Shown here: positions 10,301 to 18,264 of the stretch, piece by piece
Layout of the letters: the number at the start of each line of letters is the position of its first letter
Position numbering within the stretch: the stretch's first letter is position 1
NCBI RefSeq assembly: GCF_003464085.1
Contig: NZ_QSDR01000012.1
Coordinates: forward strand, 1-64,000
Direction: 5' to 3'
From: Clostridium sp. AM58-1XD
GTDB taxonomy: Bacteria > Bacillota > Clostridia > Lachnospirales > Lachnospiraceae
DNA length: 64,000 nucleotides
Notes under the pieces: model-generated
What the model was told of the DNA's origin: nothing
What the model saw: the letters and a program-made list of their open reading frames with translations, nothing else
Database searches by the model: none
Program-made: the position numbers and the translations under genes

Positions 10301-11161
10301 AAAGGACTTACCATGCGGGTGGAGGACGGCCGTATCAGGAACCGGATCCTGCATGCGGACAGCCTTCGGCTGAACCAGGTGCTTGTAAATATTATAGGAA
10401 ACGCGGTTAAATTTACGGATCAGGGAGGAATTACAGTGCGGGTGGAGGAACTGGAGACGGAGCCTCGGGCGGTGCTTCATTTTTCTGTTGCCGACTCCGG
10501 AATCGGTATCGACCAGGCGGCCATGTCCCGCATCTTCAATCCGTTTGAACAGGCAGAAGCGAGCACGGCATCCAGCCGGGGCGGTACAGGACTAGGACTG
10601 TCGATTTCCTACCGCCTGGTTCAGATGATGGGAGGCGTTCTGGGAGTCCGCAGCGAGGCGGGGAAAGGCTCAGAGTTCTTTTTTACACTGACCTTTGACT
10701 ACACTTCAGAAGAAATTCCTGAAACAGACCATACGAAAGAGCAGGTACTGCACGCGGACTTTTACGGGCGGCATATCCTGCTGGCGGAGGACAATGAACT
10801 CAACCGGGAAATCGCTCAGACGCTTCTGGGAATGCATGGTTTTACGGTGGAATGTGCTGCTGACGGGCAGAAGGCCCTCGAATGCTTCTGCAGCGGAGAG
10901 CCAGGCCGGTTTGATGCCGTTTTGATGGATATTAGAATGCCGGTCATGGACGGCCTGGAAGCTGCCAGGCGTATACGTACATCTGGACGGCCGGATGCGC
11001 GTACTGTACCGATTATTGCACTTTCTGCCAATGCTTTTGACGAAGATTCCAAAAAATCTCTGGAAAGTGGTATGAACGGGCACATTTCCAAGCCGATCGA
11101 AGTGGATAAACTGCTGGAGGTTCTGGAGAAATGTATCGGCTGCGGGGGCGGAGTCTCTTAG
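7337..11161 (+). CDS. Hybrid sensor: NTF2-like, PAS, GGDEF, GAF, histidine kinase, receiver (three frameshifts)
   Basis: Repaired reading is about 1275 residues. Order: NTF2/SnoaL-like domain (about 5-135), PAS (165-275), PAS (285-400), PAS-like (420-540), GGDEF domain (550-710, motif RLGGDEF near 624), GAF-like (735-885), HisKA (H-box SHEIRTP near 903), HATPase (DSGIGI and GGTGLGLS, about 1008-1120) and receiver (phospho-Asp in VLMDIRMP near 1197). No transmembrane segment, so a cytoplasmic sensor. Single-base losses near 7790, 8410 and 10170 split it; in each case adding one base rejoins conserved motifs (for example LVNDILDMSRIESGKL after the H-box). No RxxD inhibition site precedes GGDEF. 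The start follows AGAGGTG. It predicts a protein that both makes cyclic-di-GMP and relays phosphate. Confidence 0.8.
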
Positions 11162-11195
11162 ACAGCCGGCCGATCCATTCGTTCCCCATATGAGG

Positions 11196-12104
11196 CTAAA
11201 TGAAAAACATCAGAATCGGAACGGTGATTAAAGAAAGTATGGTGGTCATAACTACGCAGCGTGAGGCGTAGTCCGCATTGACTCCATACTTTACGGAGAG
11301 CAGCACACTGGTGCTTCCGGCCGGCATTCCGGTCAGAATCAGGGATACGCCGGCAAGGAGAGGCGACATGTGCAGAAGCTTTAATACCGCCAGAGCTACG
11401 AGCGGAAGGGCAAGAAGACGGACAAAAGAAAGGTAGAAGATGCTCCCTTCAAATAGTGATGGGATAGACACGCCTACCAGCATCGTGCCTATGACGAACA
11501 TGGAAAGAGGCGTCGTGGTGTTTCCCATTTGGGAAACTGCCGTATCCACGAATGCTGGCAGAGGAATTCCTATGATACGCCGTGCCAGTCCAAGAAACAC
11601 GGTGATAATGCATGGATTCAGCAGAATGTTCTTCACGTTGGTCTTGAAGTCTGATTTTGTAAAGATGCTGATACCGGCTGTCCACATGGCAATTCTGTTT
11701 GGTATGATAAAAATGGAGGCATAGAGCAGTCCGTCCGTACCGTATACGGCGGAAACCATAGGCATACCCAGAAAACCGGAATTGTTTACAAGAGTGGTAT
11801 ACTGCAGAATGCTCTTTTTTTCCCGCGGATAGCGGTTGTACAGTACTTTCCCGCACAGAAAGGAGAGGACGGCAATGACGAGCGCCACAAAGAATACGAC
11901 GGCTGTTTCCCTTAAAATATCAGGAGTAAGGGGCTTGTTGAATGAATTGAAGATCATACAGGGGAGGGTGACTTTCAGAATCAGGTCCGTCATCTTCTGC
12001 TTTGCATGTTCATCGATTATTGACTTTTTGGCACAATAAAATCCGACACAGAGATAGATCAGCAGAATCACCTGCGCGTTCAGCATTTTTAAAAAACTTT
12101 CCAT
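11196..12104 (-). CDS. AEC (auxin efflux carrier) family permease
   Basis: A 302-residue membrane protein with about ten hydrophobic segments and the AEC two-half layout, including NSGFLGMPM in the first half and GMPAGSTSVLLSVKYG in the second. AEC proteins export or exchange organic acids such as malate or lactate across the membrane; the substrate here is unknown. The start at 12104 (MESFLKMLNAQV) is preferred over an upstream in-frame ATG because it begins directly before the first membrane helix. It is divergent from the GntR regulator at 12220 and probably controlled by it through the palindrome at 12134-12149. Confidence 0.85.
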   Translation of the reverse strand: MESFLKMLNAQVILLIYLCVGFYCAKKSIIDEHAKQKMTDLILKVTLPCMIFNSFNKPLTPDILRETAVVFFVALVIAVLSFLCGKVLYNRYPREKKSILQYTTLVNNSGFLGMPMVSAVYGTDGLLYASIFIIPNRIAMWTAGISIFTKSDFKTNVKNILLNPCIITVFLGLARRIIGIPLPAFVDTAVSQMGNTTTPLSMFVIGTMLVGVSIPSLFEGSIFYLSFVRLLALPLVALAVLKLLHMSPLLAGVSLILTGMPAGSTSVLLSVKYGVNADYASRCVVMTTILSLITVPILMFFI

Positions 12105-12133
12105 GGTAAATCCTTTCTTTCCGCTCTGCGGAT

Positions 12134-12149
12134 ATGGTATAGTTACCAT
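12134..12149. promoter_or_regulatory. Candidate GntR/FadR-type operator
   Basis: ATGGTA-TAGT-TACCAT is a perfect 6-4-6 palindrome in the gap between the divergent AEC permease and GntR genes. TGGT...ACCA fits the GT...AC half-site pattern typical of FadR-subfamily GntR operators. It lies 30 bases upstream of the permease start. Confidence 0.6.
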
Positions 12150-12219
12150 TATACGTCTGCCCGGGGCAGATAGCTACTTAAAAAAACTGAAAGGAACGTT
12201 TAGTTTTACTTATAGTACA

Positions 12220-12960
12220 ATGGGAAAAATACATTTTAAATCACTGCCGGAGAGAACGGCAGATGTAATCAGTGATATGCTTTACCAAAAAAACTACCGG
12301 ATTGGAGCAAAGCTTCCCAATGAGATCGAACTGGCCGCGATGCTGGAAGTCAGCCGCAATACGGTAAGACAGGCCATAAAGATACTGGCGGACAGGAATA
12401 TTCTGGAGGTACAGCGGGGAGCCGGTACCTTTGTTTCTTCAAAGCTGGGTATGAGCGACGATCCACTTGGCCTGTCCATGGTATGCGATAAGAACAAACT
12501 GGTTCGTGATCTTCTGGACGTCCGGCTCCTGATCGAGCCGAGAATGGCTTCCCTGGCGGCGGAAAACGGAACGGCGGATGAGATCCGCCGCCTGAGAGAA
12601 AACTGTGAGCGGCTGGAAGAGGCATGCAGCAGGGGAGAGAATTATTATGAGATCGATATGGAGTTCCACACCGCCATCGCAGGCTGCAGCAGGAATCTCG
12701 TTGTACACAGCCTTTTTCCTGCGATCTGCCAGACGATTATCCTTCAGGAAAATGTGACGCTGGACAGGCTGAAGGAACAGACGGTCAGAGCCCACAAGAG
12801 GATTTATGAAGCTGTGGCAGGGCGAAAGGGAAGCGAAGCATACGATGCCATGACAGCTCATCTCATACAGAATAAGGAACGGATACTGAGACAGCAGGAA
12901 CTGGAGCAAGAGACAAATCAGACAAATTTGTCTGAAAAGTGCAGAAAAAGGCAGAAGTAA
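12220..12960 (+). CDS. GntR-family (FadR/FCD subfamily) transcriptional regulator
   Basis: A 246-residue regulator. The winged helix-turn-helix (about 5-75) shows KLPNEIELAAMLEVSRNTVRQAI and QRGAGTFV. The C-terminal FCD effector domain (about 95-225) carries LIEP, FHTAI and a late HKRIYEA histidine, matching the metal-binding pocket of the subfamily. FCD regulators usually sense small organic acids. The ATG at 12220 has no clear Shine-Dalgarno sequence but begins exactly at the usual family N-terminus. It likely controls itself and the divergent AEC permease. An 18-bp perfect palindrome lies inside the 3' end of the gene (12918-12935). Confidence 0.87.
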   Translation: MGKIHFKSLPERTADVISDMLYQKNYRIGAKLPNEIELAAMLEVSRNTVRQAIKILADRNILEVQRGAGTFVSSKLGMSDDPLGLSMVCDKNKLVRDLLDVRLLIEPRMASLAAENGTADEIRRLRENCERLEEACSRGENYYEIDMEFHTAIAGCSRNLVVHSLFPAICQTIILQENVTLDRLKEQTVRAHKRIYEAVAGRKGSEAYDAMTAHLIQNKERILRQQELEQETNQTNLSEKCRKRQK

Positions 12961-12991
12961 TTCCTTCTGTGAACATGATATTGAAAGACAG

Positions 12992-13027
12992 AAAAAGCCA
13001 TGGTAATAATAGACCATGACTTTTTTA
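12992..13027 (+). terminator. Intrinsic terminator after the GntR gene
   Basis: AAAAAGCCATGGT pairs with ACCATGACTTTTT (one internal mismatch) and continues into a T run. It lies 30 bases after the GntR stop and before the oxidoreductase operon. Confidence 0.8.
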
Positions 13028-13082
13028 TTTTATGGGAAAAAACTTCTATGATATTCTTTTTACATAACAGAGGAGGATGACG

Positions 13083-14549
13083 ATGGAGGCAGACAAAGTG
13101 TTTGACGTAGCAGTGATCGGAGCTGGCGTAATCGGATGTGCGGCGGCAAGAGAGATGTCCCGGTACCAGGTGAAGACAGCAGTGTTCGAAAAAGAACTGG
13201 ATGTGGCATGCGGTAATTCCAGCAGAAATACAGGTATGCTGCATGCAGGCTTTACGTATCAGCCGGGCAGCCTGAAAGCGGAATGTGCCGTCGAAGGAAA
13301 CCAGGAATTTGACCAGGTAGCCAGAGAGCTGGAAATTCCATTTAAAAGGACGGGAAAAGTGGTGGTCGGTTTTGACAGCCACGATATGGAGAACATTTTA
13401 AAATATAAGGCCGTAGGAGAGAAAAACGGCGTAAAAGGTTTGAGGATCATCGGCAAAGAGGAATTAAACAGGCTGGATTCCAGCGCAGGAGGGGAGTTTG
13501 CCATGTATGTGCCGGATTCAGGGATTCTGGACCCGATGCAGTATACGATCGCACTGGCTGAAAATGCATGTCAGAATGGAGCAGAATTCTATTTTGGGCG
13601 GAACGTAGTATCGATTGTCAGAGAAGGAGACATATATAGGATCCACACGTCGAAAGGATGTTATGCGGCCAGATGGGTGATCAACTGTGCAGGCATGTAC
13701 GCACCGGAGATTTCAGAGATGCTGGGGTATCCAAACTATCCGACGAAAGGGTTTAAGGGAGAATATTTCGTACTGGACAAAAAGGCGGGAAAATATCTGA
13801 ATATCCCTGTTTATCCGGCGCCAAATGACAAGGGTGGATTTTCTACACATGCCACTCCCACTGTGGATGGAAATGTACTGGTAGGGCCGGATTCCTATGT
13901 GACGGAGGATCGCGAGGACTATCGTGTGACAAAGGAGCACCTGGACGGCCTGATCCGTGACGGACAGAAGATGTTCAGCCAGATGAAACGAGATTATTTT
14001 ATACGGAATTTTGCAGGCATCCGATGGAAACGATACGACCCTGAGACAGGAGAAATTCTGGATTTCATGCTGGAATCGGATGAAGAACATCCGAATACGG
14101 TAAATCTGGTGGGAATTGAGTCTCCCGGAGTTACCTGCGCACTACCGCTGGCGAGACGGGCGGTAAGAATCATTGCGGAAAAAGAAAAGCTGGCCGAAAA
14201 TCCGGGGTTTAATCCGAGGAGAAAGGGAATTCGGAAATTTTCAGAAATGAGGGCAGAGGAAAAGAAAGCGGCCGTTGCGAATGATCCGAATTACGGAGAG
14301 GTGATCTGCCGCTGCGAGAATGTGACGAAAGCAGAGATTCTGCAGGCCATCCACAATCCTCTGGGAGTACATACGGTGACCGGAATCAAGAACAGAACGA
14401 GGGCGACGATGGGACGCTGCCAGGGCGGGTACTGCGAGACGAGAATCACGAAAATGATTGAGGAAGAGCTTGGGATTGCCTGCGAGGAAGTGCGATATTC
14501 AAAGGAAAACAGCTGGATGTTTACGGGGAAAGTGAGGGAGGAAGTATGA
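13083..14549 (+). CDS. GlpA-like FAD-dependent dehydrogenase with BFD-type iron-sulfur domain
   Basis: A 488-residue flavoprotein. The N-terminus has the dinucleotide-binding motif VAVIGAGVIGCAAAREM, followed by a DAO-fold domain (to about 365) with the RNTGMLHAG region typical of glycerol-3-phosphate dehydrogenases. The C-terminal part (about 405-460) has CRCENV and RCQGGYC, a BFD-like [2Fe-2S]-binding domain. Start 13083 is preferred to 13077 because AGGAGG lies 6 bases before it. It overlaps the next flavoprotein by ATGA. The trio with the next two genes recurs in Firmicutes near glycerol genes, but no glpK or glpF is adjacent, so glycerol-3-phosphate is plausible but unproven; 2-hydroxyglutarate-type substrates are an alternative. 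Confidence 0.8.
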   Translation: MEADKVFDVAVIGAGVIGCAAAREMSRYQVKTAVFEKELDVACGNSSRNTGMLHAGFTYQPGSLKAECAVEGNQEFDQVARELEIPFKRTGKVVVGFDSHDMENILKYKAVGEKNGVKGLRIIGKEELNRLDSSAGGEFAMYVPDSGILDPMQYTIALAENACQNGAEFYFGRNVVSIVREGDIYRIHTSKGCYAARWVINCAGMYAPEISEMLGYPNYPTKGFKGEYFVLDKKAGKYLNIPVYPAPNDKGGFSTHATPTVDGNVLVGPDSYVTEDREDYRVTKEHLDGLIRDGQKMFSQMKRDYFIRNFAGIRWKRYDPETGEILDFMLESDEEHPNTVNLVGIESPGVTCALPLARRAVRIIAEKEKLAENPGFNPRRKGIRKFSEMRAEEKKAAVANDPNYGEVICRCENVTKAEILQAIHNPLGVHTVTGIKNRTRATMGRCQGGYCETRITKMIEEELGIACEEVRYSKENSWMFTGKVREEV

Positions 14550-15781
14550 GGCAGGCAGATGCAGTAATCATTGGGGGAGGACCTGCCGGTCTGGCGGCGG
14601 CGGCCCAACTTTGGAAAAAGGGAATCAGGGATGTGCTGATTCTGGAAAGGGAACATCAGTTGGGAGGAATTCTACGGCAGTGCATTCACGATGGATTCGG
14701 GCTGACCAGATTCGGTGAGACATTAAGCGGGCCGGAATACGCACAGAGGTTTATCGACGAAGTGGAATCCTGTCCGATTCCCTATATTACAGATACGACC
14801 GTTATAGACATCACGGAAGATAAAAAAGTGACGGCCGTATCCAGGGATGGAATTATGGAAATTCAGGCCAAAGCGGTGATTCTGACCATGGGCTGCCGTG
14901 AGAGAACGCGGGGAGCGATTAGTATACCAGGCCAGAGGCCGGCCGGTGTATATACGGCAGGTGTGGCGCAGAGTTACGTGAATCTGCAGAATAAAATGGT
15001 GGGAAAAGAAGCGGTCATTCTGGGATCGGGCGATATCGGAATGATCATGGCCAGACGCATGACTCTGGAAGGCGCCCATGTACAGGCGGTATTTGAAGTA
15101 CAGCCATATGCCAGCGGCCTGCCGAGGAACATCGAACAGTGTCTGAATGATTACGGCATTCCTTTGTATCTGAGCCATACGGTGACAGAGATCAGGGGAA
15201 ATGAGAGGCTGGAAGCCGTAGTCGTATCCCAGGTGGATGAGCGCATGCAGCCGGTTCCAGGAACAGAAAAGGAGTATCCCTGTGACACCCTGATCCTTTC
15301 CGTAGGGCTGATCCCGGAAAACGAACTTTCTTTGGCGGCCGGAGTCATTCTCGATGAAAGGAGCAAAGGGGCTGTCGTAGATGAAAATTACCAGACGAGC
15401 GTTCCGGGAATTTTTGCGGCGGGAAATGTGCTGCAGGTCCATGATCTGGTCGATTTCGTGTCCATGGAAGCAGAGAGCCTGGCTGAGGCCGCAGCGCGCT
15501 GGATTAAAGAAGGAGAACTGCCGGAGTGCCCTCTGGAAGTGATGACGGACGAAAATGTCACTCATACGATTCCACAGAGGATCAGCGGGCAGGAAGACTT
15601 CAAGCTTTCCATGAGGGTAAGAAAGCCGGTGAAAGACTGCGTGATACGGCTTTCGCAGAGTGGAAAGACGATTTTGGAAAAGAAGATGAAGCGGGCCATT
15701 CCGGCAGAAATGATACAGATCACGGTAAAGGCAGAAATGCTGAATCAGAAAGACAGGCTGGAGGTGAGCATTTTATGGTAA
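14546..15781 (+). CDS. NAD(P)/FAD-dependent oxidoreductase (partner of the GlpA-like protein)
   Basis: A 411-residue pyridine-nucleotide-disulfide-type flavoprotein. The FAD motif AVIIGGGPAGLAAAAQLW is at the start, and a second Rossmann motif, VILGSGDIGMIMARRM, lies near residue 155. The C-terminal FAD contact GIFAAGNVLQVHDLVDFV shows where the flavin closes. A Cys in MGCRERTRGA near residue 116 is family-typical. It likely passes electrons between the GlpA-like dehydrogenase and NAD(P). Its start overlaps the upstream stop and its stop overlaps the next start, so the three are translationally coupled. Confidence 0.85.
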   Translation: MRQADAVIIGGGPAGLAAAAQLWKKGIRDVLILEREHQLGGILRQCIHDGFGLTRFGETLSGPEYAQRFIDEVESCPIPYITDTTVIDITEDKKVTAVSRDGIMEIQAKAVILTMGCRERTRGAISIPGQRPAGVYTAGVAQSYVNLQNKMVGKEAVILGSGDIGMIMARRMTLEGAHVQAVFEVQPYASGLPRNIEQCLNDYGIPLYLSHTVTEIRGNERLEAVVVSQVDERMQPVPGTEKEYPCDTLILSVGLIPENELSLAAGVILDERSKGAVVDENYQTSVPGIFAAGNVLQVHDLVDFVSMEAESLAEAAARWIKEGELPECPLEVMTDENVTHTIPQRISGQEDFKLSMRVRKPVKDCVIRLSQSGKTILEKKMKRAIPAEMIQITVKAEMLNQKDRLEVSILW

Positions 15782-16163
15782 GGCAGTTTATATGCATTAT
15801 GTGCCTATGGGATGTGAAGTTACGGCAGAGGTCATGGAAGGAAAAGAAATTATCACGACAGGCCATACATGCCCCAGAGGCAGGGAATACGTCATTCAGG
15901 AAATGACCAACCCGCTGAGAAATATTGCCAGCTCCGTGCTGGTAAAAGGAGGAGAGCTGCCCCTTGCCAGCGTCAGGCTGGACAGACCGGTTCCAAGGGA
16001 CAGGATATTCGACGTCATGGCAGAGATCAGGAAACAGAAGCTGACAGCTCCCGTGAAGGCCGGTCAAGTAGTAATCGAAAACGTACTGGGCCTTGGCAGC
16101 AACGTAATCACCACAAAAAGAGTCGCCGTCGTTGGCGGAGAACAGAGCAGAAGATACAAATAA
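15775..16163 (+). CDS. DUF1667 protein (one frameshift)
   Basis: A small protein of the DUF1667 family, 129 residues when repaired. From ATG 15775 the reading MVRQFICIMC breaks after a few codons; adding one C to the CC at 15804-15805 gives FICIMCPMGCEVTAEV and joins the long frame to 16163. The restored CxxxxxC pair and the later CPRG cysteine are the conserved metal-binding residues of this family. It always accompanies the two flavoproteins just upstream, so it is probably an iron-sulfur subunit of the same complex; the function is not known experimentally to me. Confidence 0.8.
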
Positions 16164-16177
16164 AGAAGATAAAATAA

Positions 16178-16206
16178 TTGACAATTCCCCTTTTCTGGCA
16201 TAAGAT
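16178..16206 (+). promoter_or_regulatory. Promoter of the SLC13 permease (and perhaps the cobalamin genes)
   Basis: TTGACA (16178-16183), a 17-bp spacer and TAAGAT (16201-16206). The spacer consists of the left arm of the terminator hairpin described next, so transcripts started here contain only the right arm. Confidence 0.65.
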
Positions 16207-16234
16207 TTTCTTTTGAAGAAAAGGGGAATTTTAC
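16183..16234 (+). terminator. Hairpin terminating the DUF1667 operon, overlapping the next promoter and ribosome site
   Basis: AATTCCCCTTTTCT (16183-16196) pairs perfectly over 14 bp with AGAAAAGGGGAATT (16217-16230), followed by TTTA. The right arm carries AGGGG, the ribosome-binding site for the ATG at 16236. In read-through transcripts this site would be hidden; in transcripts from the promoter at 16178 it is free. Confidence 0.7.
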
Positions 16235-16235
16235 T

Positions 16236-17369
16236 ATGGATAAGATAAAGAGATTTGTGAAGAAAGAGACGGTTCTGAGTATCTCCTTTGTGCTGGCGCT
16301 GATCTCTGCTTTTTTCATTCCTCCTGACGGGACGTATATCTCTTACATAGACTTTCGCGTTCTTGCGCTGCTGTTTTCTCTGATGACCATAATGGCAGGG
16401 CTTAACAGAGCCGGAGTATTTTATGACATGGGAACGCGTATGCTCTCCAGAACGGAAAACACGCGCCAGCTGACGGCTGTGCTCGTGGCCCTCTGCTTTG
16501 TTTCCAGCATGTTCGTGACAAACGATGTAGCCCTGATTACCTTCGTACCGTTTGCGGTCATGGTGCTGGAAATGGCAGGAGAGAGAAAGCATATGATCTT
16601 TGTCGTAGTACTTCAGACGGTAGCCGCTAATTTGGGAAGTATGATGACTCCTGTTGGAAATCCACAGAACCTGTATCTGTACAGTGTTTCCAAGATGGCG
16701 TTCGGCGATTTTATACAGACCGTATTTCCTTATACGGCATTGTCCTTTTTGCTGCTGTCCATCTGCATACTGGCGATGAAAAAAGAGAAGATTGCAGTTT
16801 CTCTGGATAGTGAAACTGCAAAGAGAGAAGGGAAGAAAGGAGATGGAACAGAAGGGCGCCCGGTCATAAAATATGCTCTTTTATTCCTGGTTTGTCTCGG
16901 GACGGTACTTCATCTGGTGCCGTATCAGGCGGCATTTCTTCTGACGCTCGTTACCGTTGCAGTCACGGAAAAAGATGTGCTGAGGCGTGTAGATTACAGC
17001 CTGCTTCTGACGTTTGTTTTCTTTTTTGTGTTCATTGGGAACATGGGAAGAATTCCGGCAGTAGCCGGATCGCTGGAACAGCTTCTGGCAGAGAGGGAGC
17101 TGGAGGCTTCCATTTTGGCCAGCCAGGTTATAAGCAATGTGCCGGCGGCTATTCTTTTGTCAGGATTTACGGACAATTATAGAGAACTGCTTCTGGGAGT
17201 GAATATCGGCGGACTTGGAACGCTGATCGCCTCTCTGGCGAGCCTGATCTCCTACCGGTATTACGTTCATGCAGAAGGGAGCAGCAAACCCAAATATATG
17301 GCTGTTTTTACAGCGGTCAACGCAGGATTCCTGGCGGTTCTGACCGTTTTTGCAAAGATCATCGGTTAG
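16236..17369 (+). CDS. SLC13/ArsB-NhaD superfamily anion permease
   Basis: A 377-residue membrane protein with about ten hydrophobic segments. SFVTNDVALITFVPFA-type and MTPVGNPQNLYLYS stretches are hallmarks of the SLC13/DASS and CitMHS ion-transporter superfamily, which moves di- or tricarboxylates or inorganic anions, usually with sodium. It is a little shorter than most relatives (about 420-450). The substrate cannot be told. It lies 87 bases ahead of cbiH, with no terminator or promoter visible between, so it may share a transcript with the cobalamin genes. Confidence 0.75.
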   Translation: MDKIKRFVKKETVLSISFVLALISAFFIPPDGTYISYIDFRVLALLFSLMTIMAGLNRAGVFYDMGTRMLSRTENTRQLTAVLVALCFVSSMFVTNDVALITFVPFAVMVLEMAGERKHMIFVVVLQTVAANLGSMMTPVGNPQNLYLYSVSKMAFGDFIQTVFPYTALSFLLLSICILAMKKEKIAVSLDSETAKREGKKGDGTEGRPVIKYALLFLVCLGTVLHLVPYQAAFLLTLVTVAVTEKDVLRRVDYSLLLTFVFFFVFIGNMGRIPAVAGSLEQLLAERELEASILASQVISNVPAAILLSGFTDNYRELLLGVNIGGLGTLIASLASLISYRYYVHAEGSSKPKYMAVFTAVNAGFLAVLTVFAKIIG

Positions 17370-17456
17370 GTTGTAAGAGATGACTGTGACTAAGAAGATC
17401 AATGGTTCCTGAGAGTATCGGAAACATTTCGGCAGCAGCCGGAGAAATGGAGTGTT

Positions 17457-18209
17457 ATGGAACAGAATGAAAAAATGATTTACGTCGCGGGAATCGGTCC
17501 GGGGGCGTATGAAAAAATGACGATCGAAACTGCAATGCTTCTGGAGCGCTGCGATGTAATCATCGGATATACGGTCTATGTGGATCTGGTTCGCAGCCAT
17601 TTTCCGGGAAAGGAGATGCTGACTACGCCTATGAAACAGGAAACGGTCCGCTGCCGCATGGCATTTGAAGAGGCCAAGAAGGGAAAGACGGTCGTTATGA
17701 TATGTAGCGGAGACGCAGGCGTTTACGGCATGGCCGGGCTCATGATGGAAATAGGACAGGAATATCCGGATATACAGGTGGAGACTGTGGCTGGAGTTAC
17801 GGCGGCAACGGCAGGGGCGGCCGTTCTGGGCGCTCCTTTAATCCACGACTTTGCCGTTATCAGCCTGAGCGACCTGCTCACACCGTGGGAAACGATTGAG
17901 AAGAGGATATTAGGAGCTGCTATGGCTGACTTTGTAATCTGTATCTACAATCCATCCAGCAGAAAGAGAAAAGATTATCTGAAAAAAGCGTGTGACCTGC
18001 TGCTGTCCTGCAGGGACGGGGAAACGGTGTGCGGAATCGTCTCCAATATCGGCAGAGAGGGAGAGCATGCCGAAGTTCTTACACTGAATGCTTTGAGGAA
18101 CAGGGAAGTAGATATGTTTACAACCGTTTTTATAGGAAATAAACAGACGACTGTCATAAACGGAAAAATGGTGACACCGCGGGGATACAGGATAGTTCCG
18201 GCCGTTTGA
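17457..18209 (+). CDS. cbiH: Precorrin-3B / cobalt-precorrin-3 C17-methyltransferase CbiH
   Basis: A 250-residue SAM-dependent tetrapyrrole methylase. It shows IYVAGIGPGAYEKMT at the N-terminus, ICSGDAGVYGMAGL (the GDxxxYG-type SAM loop) near residue 82, and the C-terminal IGNKQT...MVTPRGY characteristic of CbiH/CobJ. It methylates C17 and drives ring contraction in cobalamin synthesis. In the early-cobalt route suggested by cbiK downstream, it acts on cobalt-factor III. No cobalamin riboswitch precedes it. Confidence 0.92.
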   Translation: MEQNEKMIYVAGIGPGAYEKMTIETAMLLERCDVIIGYTVYVDLVRSHFPGKEMLTTPMKQETVRCRMAFEEAKKGKTVVMICSGDAGVYGMAGLMMEIGQEYPDIQVETVAGVTAATAGAAVLGAPLIHDFAVISLSDLLTPWETIEKRILGAAMADFVICIYNPSSRKRKDYLKKACDLLLSCRDGETVCGIVSNIGREGEHAEVLTLNALRNREVDMFTTVFIGNKQTTVINGKMVTPRGYRIVPAV

Positions 18210-18264
18210 CCACGGTATATAAAGAACTGCCGAACACAAAAATATGGAAAGAAAGAGGACGGTA

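Noticed and set aside
15526..15906. A 126-residue + frame overlapping the oxidoreductase and DUF1667 genes
   Set aside because: Its upstream part is a shadow of the oxidoreductase; only its part from 15775 matters, as the true N-terminus of the frameshifted DUF1667 gene.
17370..17456. Cobalamin riboswitch ahead of cbiH
   Set aside because: The gap is only 87 bases and has no B12-box or aptamer motifs.
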